Shown in pieces: positions 1 through 8,977 of a stretch of DNA of 64,000 nt. The notes beneath the pieces are model-generated. The model saw only the letters and a program-made list of their open reading frames with translations, did no database searches and was not told the origin of the DNA. The position numbers were made by a program, and so were the translations under genes. The number at the start of each line of letters is the position of its first letter. The stretch's first letter is position 1. This stretch comes from an uncultured Eubacterium sp. Its GTDB lineage: Bacteria; Bacillota; Clostridia; Lachnospirales; Lachnospiraceae. The stretch spans positions 40,794-104,793 of the forward strand of contig CAJTXO010000015.1 of NCBI GenBank assembly GCA_910583555.1. Direction: 5' to 3'.

Positions 1-2
1 TC

Positions 3-2027
3 ATGTGGCTGTTAAATCAGGGCGTTACCTATTTATTTTATCCGTGCATTCCTTATGAGCGCGAGGAATTTAAGGGCGCCGGAAACCATTACAACTGTCC
101 GATCGTCACCTCCTACGGGGAAAATATCAAAAACAATGTGGAGGAACTTTCGGCTGACGGCATTACGTTCCAAAATCCGTTTTTGTCACTCGAAAACGAA
201 AAGGCGGCGGCGGATGAACTGGCCGACTATATCGGAAAGGAAAATGGCATACCGGAACGCGAGATCCGCGAGGCCGTGCATGCCGCCTACGCGGAACTGT
301 TAAAGACGAGGGATGATGTGAAAAAGAAAGGGGAAGAAGTTCTGCAGTGGATGAAGGAAACCGGCAAACGGGGAATCGTACTTGCGGGCAGGCCCTATCA
401 CATTGATCCGGAAATCAACCACGGCATCCCCGAACTGATCACTTCGTATGACATCGCCGTTTTGTCGGAGGACAGCATTTCCCATCTGGCGCCGATCGAG
501 CGCCCGACGATCGCGATGGACCAGTGGATGTACCACTCGCGCCTGTATGCGGCCGCTTCGTACGTGCGCACACAGGAAAACCTGGAAATGATCCAGCTCA
601 ATTCGTTTGGCTGCGGACTCGATGCCGTGACGACCGACCAAGTCAACGACATCCTGACCGGTTCCGGGAAAATATGCACGGTGCTGAAGATCGATGAAGT
701 GAATAACCTCGGCGCCGCCAGGATCCGTATCCGCTCCCTGATCTCCGCGGTCAAAGACCGCGCCCGCAAAGGCGTGAAACCACATGTCAGGGACGCTTCG
801 TACAAGCGCGTTCTGTTCACAAAGGAGATGCGCAAAACGTACACGATCCTCACGCCGCAGATGTCACCGATCCACTTTGATATGCTGATCCCCGCTCTGG
901 CGGCCGCCGGCTATCACATGGTGCAGCTCCCGACCGGGGGGGACGAGCTCGATTACGGACTGAAATACGTAAATAACGATGCCTGCTACCCCTCTCTCAT
1001 CGTCGTGGGACAGATCATGAAGGCGCTTCTGTCGGGTGAATACGATCTTGACCGGACGGCCGTCATCATTTCCCAAACCGGCGGCGGGTGCCGGGCGACA
1101 AATTATATCGGGTTTATCCGCCGCGCGCTGCAAAAAGCGGGCATGGAACAGATCCCCGTCATCTCGCTGAGCGCCGGCGTCGAATCGAACCCGGGTTATA
1201 AGATCAATTACCGCCTGTTAAATGGCGCAATCCACGCGCTCGTCTACGGCGACCTGTTCATGCGCGTCGTGTACAAAACAAGGCCCTATGAAAAAGTGCC
1301 CGGCTCGGTCAACGCCCTGCATGAGAAATGGAAAAAAATCTGCATTGAGGCAGTAAAGCACCCGAAGAAATCGGAACTGAAAAAAAATATATGGGGAATC
1401 GTAAAAGATTTTGATGAGATTGAACTGGATGAATCATTGAAAAAGCCAAAAGTAGGAATCGTAGGCGAAATACTTGTCAAGTTCCTGCCGGCGGCCAACA
1501 ACTATATCGTCGAACTTTTAGAGGCGGAGGGCGCCGAGGCCGTCTGTCCGGATATGCTTGATTTCTTTATGTACAGCGCCTATGACAGCGTATTTAAAGC
1601 AGATCACCTCGGGCATTCCAAAACCGGCAAATATATGGGAAAACTGGCCATCTGGTTTTTGGAGCGCTACCGGAAGGAACTGCGCGCCGCGCTCACGGCA
1701 AGCCGCCGTTTTGAGCCGCCCGCCAGCATTTACGAACTGACGGAATACGCGAAACCGTTCGTATCAATGGGAAATCAGACCGGCGAGGGATGGTTTTTGA
1801 CCGGCGAGATGATCGAACTGATCCACAGCGGCGTGCCGAACATCGTGTGCACCCAGCCGTTTGGCTGCCTGCCGAACCACGTCGTCGGAAAAGGCGTGAT
1901 CAAGCCGCTGCGAAAAGCATTCCCAGGGGCCAATATCGTAGCCGTCGACTATGACCCGGGCGCCAGCGAAGTCAATCAGTTGAACCGCATCAAACTGATG
2001 CTGGCAACGGCGATGGACAATTTGTGA
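3..2027 (+). CDS. Acyl-CoA dehydratase activase-like protein, C-terminal part (partial, enters from left edge)
   Basis: About 675 residues are visible, and the frame is open to the window edge, so the true start lies outside. The sequence resembles the C-terminal two thirds of the very large (about 1,400-residue) proteins that join a BadF/BcrA-type ATPase to DUF2229 and 2-hydroxyacyl-CoA dehydratase-like modules. Cysteine motifs seen are FYPCIPY, NSFGCGLDA, NNDACYPS, GGGCRATNY and PFGCLPNHV, which suit Fe-S ligation. Family members activate or resemble 2-hydroxyacyl-CoA dehydratases of anaerobes, but most are uncharacterised. The ATPase domain itself is not visible here. A hairpin terminator follows 13 bases after the stop. 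Family is fairly sure; substrate is unknown. Confidence 0.8.
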   Translation: MWLLNQGVTYLFYPCIPYEREEFKGAGNHYNCPIVTSYGENIKNNVEELSADGITFQNPFLSLENEKAAADELADYIGKENGIPEREIREAVHAAYAELLKTRDDVKKKGEEVLQWMKETGKRGIVLAGRPYHIDPEINHGIPELITSYDIAVLSEDSISHLAPIERPTIAMDQWMYHSRLYAAASYVRTQENLEMIQLNSFGCGLDAVTTDQVNDILTGSGKICTVLKIDEVNNLGAARIRIRSLISAVKDRARKGVKPHVRDASYKRVLFTKEMRKTYTILTPQMSPIHFDMLIPALAAAGYHMVQLPTGGDELDYGLKYVNNDACYPSLIVVGQIMKALLSGEYDLDRTAVIISQTGGGCRATNYIGFIRRALQKAGMEQIPVISLSAGVESNPGYKINYRLLNGAIHALVYGDLFMRVVYKTRPYEKVPGSVNALHEKWKKICIEAVKHPKKSELKKNIWGIVKDFDEIELDESLKKPKVGIVGEILVKFLPAANNYIVELLEAEGAEAVCPDMLDFFMYSAYDSVFKADHLGHSKTGKYMGKLAIWFLERYRKELRAALTASRRFEPPASIYELTEYAKPFVSMGNQTGEGWFLTGEMIELIHSGVPNIVCTQPFGCLPNHVVGKGVIKPLRKAFPGANIVAVDYDPGASEVNQLNRIKLMLATAMDNL

Positions 2028-2040
2028 TCGGTAACAGCAG

Positions 2041-2082
2041 AAAAAAAGCACCGGAACGAGGCATTCGTCCCTGTGCTTTTTT
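2041..2082. terminator. Bidirectional intrinsic terminator
   Basis: AAAGCAC pairs with GTGCTTT around an inner GG-ACGA/TCGT-CC stem. A run of A lies on the left and a run of T on the right. It sits between two convergent genes and can end both. Confidence 0.8.
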
Positions 2083-2092
2083 CAGTCTCCCA

Positions 2093-2680
2093 TCAGTCAC
2101 AATCTACCCACACGCGATATGTTCCACAATGCAGACACCGGAACAAATATCCCTGCACGCTGCCTCCATTGACCATATACCGTAACAATTCCTCCTTATT
2201 TGCTCCCCATTCTTCCTCCCATACAGGATCATCTAACACTTCCTCCACGATCCCCATCTGTTTTAGTTCCCGGTATCCCACATAACCCACGAAAGCGCAA
2301 TAATCCCCACAATGAGCGCGCCAGTACTCCTGCTGCCATCCATGATAACCGGGCGTACGGTGGATCAGTTCGTCGAGTTTTTCCGGGTCGTCCACACCGC
2401 GATCTACGGAACACTCATCCTGAAATTCACCATCGAAATGCTTCGCCGCCGCTCCGCTCGCAATACACTCCGGACAAAGACAGCCAACGGTCTCTATCGC
2501 ATAAAAAGGTCCCTCGTAATAAATATGTACCGACTTTCCACAGCATTCACAGGTGACAGGTGTATCCGTCTGCAAAAACATTTCTGTCTCAAAAGGGTTT
2601 GGATGGTATTTGAAAAAGGGAATTTTGGTTAACAGTGCGGCCTGCTGTTCCCGCTCTTTCCCACCGCGTGGACGTTTCAA
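2093..2680 (-). CDS. CbrC-family (UPF0167) protein, probably 5'-truncated
   Basis: The 195-residue protein begins its recognisable domain with FFKYHPNPFET near residue 24. It then has paired cysteines (CECCGK, CLCPEC) and ends with CLHCGTYRVWVDCD. This layout fits the CbrC/UPF0167 family, named for colicin E2 tolerance in E. coli; the molecular role is unknown. The only usable start in frame is a TTG at 2680, with no good ribosome site. The frame stays open upstream to a TAA at 2789-2791 and reads plausible protein (ETLRPLVTREDRKAQ, then KRIGKLQ) with no ATG. The gene therefore looks like the 3' part of a longer gene whose 5' end is gone. Confidence 0.7.
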   Translation of the reverse strand: MKRPRGGKEREQQAALLTKIPFFKYHPNPFETEMFLQTDTPVTCECCGKSVHIYYEGPFYAIETVGCLCPECIASGAAAKHFDGEFQDECSVDRGVDDPEKLDELIHRTPGYHGWQQEYWRAHCGDYCAFVGYVGYRELKQMGIVEEVLDDPVWEEEWGANKEELLRYMVNGGSVQGYLFRCLHCGTYRVWVDCD

Positions 2681-2820
2681 AGCATAATGGTCTCCCTGGC
2701 CCTGAAGGCTTTGCAGCTTACCAATCCGTTTCTGTGCCTTTCGGTCCTCGCGTGTGACGAGTGGACGGAGTGTCTCAACATATACAGATTAAATATTTCC
2801 ACACTCTGCTATTTTGAACG

Positions 2821-2849
2821 TTGCCTCTATTCCGTTCCTCTGTTATAAT
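2821..2849 (+). promoter_or_regulatory. Promoter of the MFS efflux gene and its leader peptide
   Basis: TTGCCT at 2821-2826 and TATAAT at 2844-2849 are separated by exactly 17 bases. Transcription would start near 2856, giving a leader of about 150 bases before the transporter. Confidence 0.75.
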
Positions 2850-2883
2850 AGAATCATATAATACACGGAAGGAACACCTAATA

Positions 2884-2922
2884 ATGAAACTTTGCATTGT
2901 AAAAGCTCCATGCAGGGTATGA
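2884..2922 (+). CDS. Putative 12-residue regulatory leader peptide
   Basis: ATG at 2884 opens a short frame reading MKLCIVKAPCRV and stops at TGA 2920-2922. A GGAAGGA Shine-Dalgarno site lies about ten bases upstream. Its codons form the 5' arm of a strong hairpin and its stop overlaps a second arm. That arrangement is what is known from ribosome-stalling attenuators in front of drug-resistance genes. That it is translated, and which ligand stalls the ribosome, is inference. Confidence 0.6.
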   Translation: MKLCIVKAPCRV

Positions 2923-3005
2923 GGAGACCGCATGGAGGAATCGCTTTTACGGATCTCCTCAGACTTTGCTTCTGAATTAATACTATAAATACAAAAGGAG
3001 CAAAG
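2899..3005 (+). promoter_or_regulatory. Attenuator with mutually exclusive hairpins and anti-Shine-Dalgarno
   Basis: Arms 2899-2913 (GTAAAAGCTCCATGC) and 2930-2950 (GCATGGA, six-base bulge, GCTTTTAC) pair over 15 bp. TGAGGAGA at 2920-2927 is the exact complement of TCTCCTCA at 2954-2961; this pairing excludes the first. CTCCT at 2956-2960 can also pair with AGGAG of the transporter's ribosome site (2996-3000). CTTTGCT at 2964-2970 is complementary to AGCAAAG at 2999-3005. Ribosome position on the leader peptide could therefore decide whether the transporter site is free. The pairings are seen; the switching mechanism is inferred. Confidence 0.65.
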
Positions 3006-3007
3006 AA

Positions 3008-4297
3008 ATGAAATTGATAAAAAAGAATACCTACATTGAGTTAAGGGATTTTCTGATCCTTTGGAGCACCCAGGGGTTATCCCAGCTCGGCAGCAGCATG
3101 ACGGGGTTTGCCCTGTCCTTGTGGCTGTATGAACAGACGGGTTCTTCTCTGCGTACGGCAACGCTTACGATATGCTCTTATGCACCCTATGTCGTAATGA
3201 GTGTATTTGCCGGGGCACTGACCGACCGGTTTGACAAAAAGAAAGTGATGCTTGGTTGTGATGCGTTCGCCGCGGTCTGTACGATGCTTATATTTATATT
3301 ATTTCGGACAGATTGTCTGACAGTATGGCATTTATATGTTTTAAATGTTGTTTCCGGATTGATGAATACCGTTCAGCAGCCTGCTTCGGAGGTAGCCATG
3401 ACACTCGTGACGCCAGAAACATACTATCAAAAGACGAGCGGACTCCGCTCCCTGTCTGGAAGTCTTATTTCGATCCTGAATCCGCTGCTCGCCACATCGT
3501 TGTACGCGCTGGCGGGTCTTAACGCTGTTATCGCAGTGGACATCACAAGTTTTTCCGTCGCGTTTTTGGCATTGTTGTTTTTTATCCGGATACCGGAACA
3601 TAAACGTGATAAAAGGGAACGTGTCCTCACCCTCGCCAAAGAAGGGCTTATGTTTTTGCAGGAGAATCCGCTTATTTTGGCGCTGATCTTATTTATGGCC
3701 GCTGTTAATCTGGTGGCTTCCGCTTTTGATGCGGCTTTACCGGGTTATGTGCTTCCAAATCCGAACGGCGGTTCATCTGTTTTGGGGATCGTCACGTCCT
3801 GCTCTGGTGTCGCTATGATCATTGGCAGTCTGATCGTTTCTATTCTGCCAAAACCGAAAGACCGGGTCAAAGTCATTTATCGGACCATGCTGTTTTCCCT
3901 GGGCACTGAAAATTTTCTGCTGGCATTTTCCAGGGATCCGGTAGTTTGGTGTATCGGGCAGATCATCGGATGGGTGCTGGTACCAGTTATGAGTGCCAAT
4001 CTGGATGTGATCCTTCGAACAAGCATTCCTGTCGAACTGCAGGGACGGGTTTATGCCTGCCGCAATACCTTTCAATTTTTTACGATTCCGATCGGACTGT
4101 TTTTAGGCGGTTTTATGGTTGATCATGTTTGTGAGCCGTTTATGGAAGTGTATGGTGATGCTTCCCTTCTAACAACACTGTTTGGTTCGGGGAAAGGTTC
4201 TGGCGCTGCCCTGATGATGCTCATACTCGGAGTCAGTGGAAGCTTCCTTTGCCTCATCACCGGAAGGAAATTGAAAAAATATTCGTATCGTAAATGA
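3008..4297 (+). CDS. MFS efflux transporter (DHA3/MefA-like)
   Basis: This 429-residue integral membrane protein has about twelve hydrophobic segments. The loop after segment 2 carries GALTDRFDKKK, the usual MFS motif A position. The N-terminal LWSTQGLSQLGSSMTGFAL resembles the MFS_3/macrolide-efflux (Mef) branch, which exports drugs by proton antiport. AAAGGAG precedes the ATG by seven bases. The gene has its own promoter, a leader peptide with alternative hairpins, and its own terminator, so it is a single-gene unit. The attenuator makes a ribosome-targeting antibiotic the likely inducer, but the substrate cannot be read from sequence. Confidence 0.85.
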   Translation: MKLIKKNTYIELRDFLILWSTQGLSQLGSSMTGFALSLWLYEQTGSSLRTATLTICSYAPYVVMSVFAGALTDRFDKKKVMLGCDAFAAVCTMLIFILFRTDCLTVWHLYVLNVVSGLMNTVQQPASEVAMTLVTPETYYQKTSGLRSLSGSLISILNPLLATSLYALAGLNAVIAVDITSFSVAFLALLFFIRIPEHKRDKRERVLTLAKEGLMFLQENPLILALILFMAAVNLVASAFDAALPGYVLPNPNGGSSVLGIVTSCSGVAMIIGSLIVSILPKPKDRVKVIYRTMLFSLGTENFLLAFSRDPVVWCIGQIIGWVLVPVMSANLDVILRTSIPVELQGRVYACRNTFQFFTIPIGLFLGGFMVDHVCEPFMEVYGDASLLTTLFGSGKGSGAALMMLILGVSGSFLCLITGRKLKKYSYRK

Positions 4298-4311
4298 TCT
4301 CTTAGGAATCA

Positions 4312-4340
4312 GGGGGCGGTGATTTCCGCCCCCATTTTTA
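4312..4340 (+). terminator. Intrinsic terminator of the MFS gene
   Basis: GGGGGCGG at 4312-4319 pairs with CCGCCCCC at 4326-4333, followed by ATTTTTATTT. Confidence 0.9.
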
Positions 4341-4342
4341 TT

Positions 4343-5041
4343 TCATTTCTCATAGTAAATCACTGGAATCTCATTAAAATCAATACCCTCCTCTTCGCAC
4401 CGGTCATGAAAATTCCCCTTCCGTCCGCCTTCGTGCCATTCAAAATAGACTTGATACAATTTCACATAATATTCAAATTCCGCCACACTCTCCGGATCCA
4501 CTTTTTTCTCCGCAAGGATCCGTTTTGCCGTACAGACCGTATCATGAAAAGCTTCCTTCGTGATGATGCAGCCTTCCGGAAAATGATGCTGTCCCCACCA
4601 CAAAAACTCAATCTGCTCACCAAAATAAAGATCCACCGTCTGCTGATCACATTCCTCATGTGCGTACGCACGCTCTAATATGTGATATGGATTATGCTCA
4701 TTTTTTGGATCATGCGGATTATAATAATGTCCAAAAATCTGAAACGCCCATCTCATCTGCGGCATTTTATTTTTTTCACACTCACGGATCAGGTAATCAT
4801 TTAGCAGTTCTGTCATCTGAAATGGTAAATGGCGCCGCGGCAGATGATCACCGGGAAATTTCATTTCGTCGATATATTCCCGGCAAAACTGGAATAAGAT
4901 CGCATCGGCCTCCGGCTCTGAAACATGTTCTTTCACATGTTTTGTAAATGCAAATAAAAACTTGTTCGCCTGCTTTTTCAGTCCCTTTTCGCGCAGATCC
5001 CAATATTTTTGTATTTCTGTGATAAACTGCCTGTAGTCCAT
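4343..5041 (-). CDS. Hypothetical protein, unrecognised
   Basis: This is a soluble protein of about 232 residues, starting MDYRQFITEIQK. GGAGAGG lies about ten bases before this ATG; a longer frame to 5113 is open but has no ribosome site. It is rich in aromatic and charged residues (FGHYYNPHDPKNEHNPYH, LYFGEQIEFLWWGQHHF), and the charged, largely helical composition suggests a cytoplasmic protein. I recognise no family. It converges on the MFS gene, with that gene's terminator between the two stops. The neighbours are equally isolated accessory genes, so context gives no role. Confidence 0.6.
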   Translation of the reverse strand: MDYRQFITEIQKYWDLREKGLKKQANKFLFAFTKHVKEHVSEPEADAILFQFCREYIDEMKFPGDHLPRRHLPFQMTELLNDYLIRECEKNKMPQMRWAFQIFGHYYNPHDPKNEHNPYHILERAYAHEECDQQTVDLYFGEQIEFLWWGQHHFPEGCIITKEAFHDTVCTAKRILAEKKVDPESVAEFEYYVKLYQVYFEWHEGGRKGNFHDRCEEEGIDFNEIPVIYYEK

Positions 5042-5094
5042 ATTCCGATGCCTCTCCTTTTCCTTCGGGTCTGTCGTATATTTCCGATCGCTTA

Positions 5095-5676
5095 TCATCC
5101 ATCCATAACACATAATTCCTTTTTTTCATTCACATAAGCTTTTGAGCCACTATTAACACTTTTAAGAATCTGCGCATTATCAAAATCTGGGTTATGATAG
5201 TCTAGTCGCAATATATACAGTTCCAAAATATCTTTCTTATTTCCAGCCGCAACAATGATTTCCTTTTCACCATCATTATCAAAATCATAACAAGATAGCT
5301 GATAATAAAAATCTTCTAACACTCCACCCCATTCATCTGTAGACTTCTTCAAATAAGTCACTAAATCAATTCCAATTTTTCCAAAAAACACATCCATCGC
5401 AAACGCTGGTCCATACTCTTCTCTCCTTATAGCTAGTTTGATCTCTCTACCATTTTCTTCTACGATAGATTTATTCACCTTTTTATGGTTTAAAAGATCT
5501 TCTGCACTAATTTCAATAGAATCCATTTCATTTGCATTAAAAAGATGATTTCCAACTTCTAGCTCCTGATCCATGATCTGCATGGAACTATTCCTGTCTT
5601 CTGGTATCTGTCTGTCACAACTGCACAAAATGAGAAGCAGACACAAATAAATCTGAATCCATACTATTTTTTTCAT
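5095..5676 (-). CDS. Putative lipoprotein
   Basis: The start at 5676 (MKKIVWIQIYLCLLLILCSC) gives a typical lipoprotein signal peptide ending in a lipobox, so the mature protein would be anchored outside the membrane through the first cysteine after LIL. About 194 residues. The C-terminal half contains CYDFDNDGEKEIIVAAGN, an Asp-rich FG-GAP or integrin-like calcium loop often found in secreted beta-propeller fragments. An AGAGG site precedes the chosen ATG. The frame extends upstream to 5775 into the methyltransferase gene, but that part has no signal. Role unknown. Confidence 0.65.
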   Translation of the reverse strand: MKKIVWIQIYLCLLLILCSCDRQIPEDRNSSMQIMDQELEVGNHLFNANEMDSIEISAEDLLNHKKVNKSIVEENGREIKLAIRREEYGPAFAMDVFFGKIGIDLVTYLKKSTDEWGGVLEDFYYQLSCYDFDNDGEKEIIVAAGNKKDILELYILRLDYHNPDFDNAQILKSVNSGSKAYVNEKKELCVMDG

Positions 5677-5719
5677 ATTTTCAAACCTCTTCTCTGCCTC
5701 ATGAAATCCATCGGGAGTC

Positions 5720-6472
5720 CTATTTCTGATACAAATGCAGCACATACGTATCCTGAAAACAGATCTTGTTCCCATGCTTTAAAATCGCATCACGGATTCC
5801 CTGAAAAAACGGATCCCGGCATTCTTCCTTTAGCGTAATATGATCCGAATGCGTTTTAATATATTCGATATATTCCTCTGCCGAATAGCTTCTTGTACCA
5901 TGAAAATCCTTCCTCCCCAAATAACGAAAACCATATGTTTCACCGGCCTCATAGTTAAATTTCTGCCTGTATGGCATTTCCGATACAAAATAGGTATCGT
6001 ATATCTGCCCAATATCTTCACACAGGGCGGGGTTATCCGTTCTATAGTCTCCAATCATATAACACATCGCCAAATAGCCATGTTCTTTCAAAATGGAATA
6101 GCACTTTTTATATGCGGTTTCTTCCTTGATCCACTGGATCGCAGCGGCAGAATAAACGAGATCAAACTGCCCTGATGCAAACGGATAGACTTCAAAATCC
6201 GCATTTATCACCTGAAAATTCTCATATGTATCGTATTTTTTCTTTAACAATTCTGCCAAATGCGAGCCCAATTCGATCGCGCAGTAATCACAGCCCGTTT
6301 CGAGGGCAAATTCTGTCGCCTGTCCCGTTCCCGGCCCGATTTCCAGACATTTCTTTTCCCTGTTCAGACGGCATTCCTCTACAATATGATCAAATAGTTC
6401 CTGAGAGTATCTCACCCTCCATTTATCAAACAATTCCGGGATCGTATCAAATACAAGACGTTTATCAAACAT
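5720..6472 (-). CDS. Class I SAM-dependent methyltransferase
   Basis: This 250-residue protein has a Rossmann methyltransferase core. Motif I is CLEIGPGTGQAT near residue 43. The acidic end of strand 2 is YCAIELGS, and the motif II region is FDLVYSAAAIQWI near residue 105, like UbiE/Methyltransf_11 enzymes. It would move a methyl group from S-adenosylmethionine to a small molecule. The acceptor cannot be told. It lies three bases after the membrane-protein gene upstream (6476-7054), suggesting co-transcription with it. Confidence 0.8.
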   Translation of the reverse strand: MFDKRLVFDTIPELFDKWRVRYSQELFDHIVEECRLNREKKCLEIGPGTGQATEFALETGCDYCAIELGSHLAELLKKKYDTYENFQVINADFEVYPFASGQFDLVYSAAAIQWIKEETAYKKCYSILKEHGYLAMCYMIGDYRTDNPALCEDIGQIYDTYFVSEMPYRQKFNYEAGETYGFRYLGRKDFHGTRSYSAEEYIEYIKTHSDHITLKEECRDPFFQGIRDAILKHGNKICFQDTYVLHLYQK

Positions 6473-6475
6473 TTT

Positions 6476-7054
6476 TTAACTCCTCTCCTTTCCGACGATA
6501 AAGATACCATATTTTCCGAGAGACCGGTCTTTTCTGCGTTCCTTTTCTGTGTATTCCAGATAATAAGCCCAAAGTTCTATCTGATCTTTATTCTTATATA
6601 CATCATCCTGTACGGGAAAATATTCGTCAAAGAGATTTCCTTCCACTTCAAACGACACATACGTTTCTTTATAAAAGCCTTTGCGCACGACATACTCCTG
6701 CGGGTTTACCCGGATCTTATACAAATCATGCTTTCGGATATGCTTTACCGCCCTTTTCCATGCGGCATACGGAATACATCCACCCAACGCCCACAAAAAA
6801 ATGCCCCCCATCAACAGCGTTAAGGAAGTAATGAAAAATATCCACATGTGAAACTGGGGCATAAACTGAAAGGTAACAAAGAAAAAGCACACGCCCGCTG
6901 CGACCATACAAAACGACAGCAGCTGCCTGACAGAACGATTCGGATAAAATTGCCCGATCTGCGACTCAATCTCTCTTTTCTCACTGGCGCCTACTGGCGC
7001 CCCCTCATGATCACCGATACAGTATGAACAATACCTATTTCCCTCTACTGCCAT
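6476..7054 (-). CDS. Hypothetical membrane protein with N-terminal CxxC
   Basis: The 192-residue protein starts MAVEGNRYCSYCIGDHEG, a possible half zinc-ribbon. Two adjacent hydrophobic segments (about residues 42-64 and 68-92) are followed by a charged soluble tail of about 95 residues. The CxxC next to a two-helix hairpin is a common layout for small bacterial membrane proteins of unknown function. It is tightly spaced with the methyltransferase downstream and the immunity-like gene upstream. No family was recognised. Confidence 0.55.
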   Translation of the reverse strand: MAVEGNRYCSYCIGDHEGAPVGASEKREIESQIGQFYPNRSVRQLLSFCMVAAGVCFFFVTFQFMPQFHMWIFFITSLTLLMGGIFLWALGGCIPYAAWKRAVKHIRKHDLYKIRVNPQEYVVRKGFYKETYVSFEVEGNLFDEYFPVQDDVYKNKDQIELWAYYLEYTEKERRKDRSLGKYGIFIVGKERS

Positions 7055-7062
7055 TCGACACC

Positions 7063-7542
7063 TCAGTACAATTCTTTCCGCAATGCCTCACAGATTTCCG
7101 CCATCTCCTGCATTTCCTCTTCCGAACACATCTCGCTCAGATCATAAGCGAGCGGCGCGGAAACGAAATCTGCCAGCGTCCGGTTGATCATGTCATGTTC
7201 CTCCGGTGAAGCCGTGATACACACGACTGGCACCTCCGCCTCCCCTTCCAATTCACGCAGATCTATGTGTCCACTCACCTTACATTCCAGCAGAAGCGCC
7301 GCGACATCCGTAATGATATCTATGGCATAATAGACTGGCATTTCCCAGCCTTCCGGGGTTGTATAGGCCAGTGGGATATCCGGACTTTTAAAATCACCGT
7401 TCAGCCTGTCCAGACCAAAATCGGAGAATATTTCCCCTACCGTGATTTCTTCTTTCTTTTTTCCGGCCAAATACTCCACAAGAGTCAGGCTGTCGTCTGT
7501 ATCTCCGATGTAGTTGTTCCAGTATTTTTCTTCAATGTACAT
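7063..7542 (-). CDS. Imm68-like putative immunity protein
   Basis: The 159-residue acidic soluble protein opens MYIEEKYWNNYIGDTDDSLTL. That is the pattern I associate with the Imm68 group of predicted immunity proteins for polymorphic toxins; the match is from memory and was not searched. Such proteins bind and neutralise a cognate toxin domain. No toxin gene lies nearby, so this would be an orphan immunity gene, a common state in accessory islands. Confidence 0.5.
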   Translation of the reverse strand: MYIEEKYWNNYIGDTDDSLTLVEYLAGKKKEEITVGEIFSDFGLDRLNGDFKSPDIPLAYTTPEGWEMPVYYAIDIITDVAALLLECKVSGHIDLRELEGEAEVPVVCITASPEEHDMINRTLADFVSAPLAYDLSEMCSEEEMQEMAEICEALRKELY

Positions 7543-7563
7543 TTTGCACCTCCACTTGTAAGA

Positions 7564-8898
7564 TCACAAGATCATCCAGGTCCCTTTTTGGCTTGAGCCC
7601 TCTCTTCTGATCACACCAGATTTTTTCATGGATTCCATATAATACTTTACCGTACTATATTTCTCCCCAATCAATTCCGCAATCTTTTTCTGTGACAATT
7701 TCGGCTCTGCCTCAATCACTTTTAAAATTCGGGCTGACACAGAACTATCCTTATCCAGATCCGCTTGGTTAGCAGCTTGGTTAGTTCCACTAACCAAGCT
7801 TTGGAACATGACCATAATGTCCTCGCGTTTCACCGTATATTCCGGCATGGGATTTCCAGCCTCTTTGCAGCTATCCTTGATCTTTTCAATCCCGCGTCCC
7901 CACGCCTCAATAAATCCTGCTCTGAAAAATGTATTTGCGATCAAAGGATTGTAAGGCCGTGACCGATGCTTCCCCATCAGATCTTCAATCGTCCAGTCCT
8001 CTGGAAAAATACAATCATTCGCAATATATATTTTATCCGAATAGATACTAATCTGTATGGGAATCAATGCTCCGTAGAATTTGTGTGCAATAGCATTAAA
8101 AACAGCCTCCCTGATCGCGTCTTTGGGAAAAGGATAGGTTTCTACCCTCGTCACTCCCCGATAAGTAATATCAGCTTTCAAATATTTTGTAAAAATAAGA
8201 TCAATTACCCTGTCTGCCTGCGATAGCAAAGAACCGTGAATTTCATCCTGATATCGTAATTCAGAATCAGATTCAAAATAGCCGATCTTAACATATGCAC
8301 CAGGTATCCATTTTTCCGGATTGTGATGGAAAAGCAAAATGGCTGCCCGTTTCAATTGGTCGTTCTCAAGCAAGTTCAGGCTTTCGAGCAACTGCTCATT
8401 CGTAGCAGAGATACTTTTTTTATCCATTCGCTTGCTAAGAACCGCCTGTTCACGAAAAATGTCAAAGCTGTCATTTCGTAAGTCCTGTACCGTCACGCCC
8501 TGAACAGGCACACTGTCCCATGTAATTCCGGTCTTTTGAAGCAGGAATTGATTCAGTGCCTGCCCTTTTAACTGTTGCTTTGTACTACCACTCCGATAGT
8601 GATATTCACCTTTATAATTGACGGGATAACTATTTGGGTTTACACAGATTTCAATGTAGTCTTTTCCGTCTTCCATCAACAAATTAACATCGACAATGAT
8701 ACCAAGAACATCTCTCACTTTATTCGGGATATCTTCTAACAGTTTTTTACTATCCTGTACACCGATTACCACACCATCGTCATTTGTACCAATATAAATC
8801 TTCCCACCCTGAGCGTTCGCAAAACCGCATATCCATTTAAGATACTCATCACGCCAAGCTTCTTTCCACTCAACATTTTGGTTTTCTGCCACAGGCAC
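7564..8898 (-). CDS. AlbA/Schlafen-type ATP-binding transcriptional regulator
   Basis: At 444 residues this has the usual order of the family. An N-terminal AlbA_2 (Schlafen-like) domain at about residues 5-120 contains GFANAQGGKIYIGTNDDG. A GHKL-type ATPase module follows, with EAVFNAIAHKFY and GRGIEKI (about residues 260-350). A C-terminal winged helix (LSQKKIAELIGEKYSTVKYY) ends the protein. Family members are predicted nucleic-acid binding regulators, often in defence or mobile islands. It carries no obvious partner gene. A stretch with repeated NQAA (about residue 372) links the ATPase and helix-turn-helix. Confidence 0.8.
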   Translation of the reverse strand: MPVAENQNVEWKEAWRDEYLKWICGFANAQGGKIYIGTNDDGVVIGVQDSKKLLEDIPNKVRDVLGIIVDVNLLMEDGKDYIEICVNPNSYPVNYKGEYHYRSGSTKQQLKGQALNQFLLQKTGITWDSVPVQGVTVQDLRNDSFDIFREQAVLSKRMDKKSISATNEQLLESLNLLENDQLKRAAILLFHHNPEKWIPGAYVKIGYFESDSELRYQDEIHGSLLSQADRVIDLIFTKYLKADITYRGVTRVETYPFPKDAIREAVFNAIAHKFYGALIPIQISIYSDKIYIANDCIFPEDWTIEDLMGKHRSRPYNPLIANTFFRAGFIEAWGRGIEKIKDSCKEAGNPMPEYTVKREDIMVMFQSLVSGTNQAANQADLDKDSSVSARILKVIEAEPKLSQKKIAELIGEKYSTVKYYMESMKKSGVIRREGSSQKGTWMIL

Positions 8899-8977
8899 AC
8901 ACCTCCCCAGACTCCATTACCAATCTACGCATATTATAACATTTTCTGTCAACCGGACGCAAGAAAAACTTCCGTTA

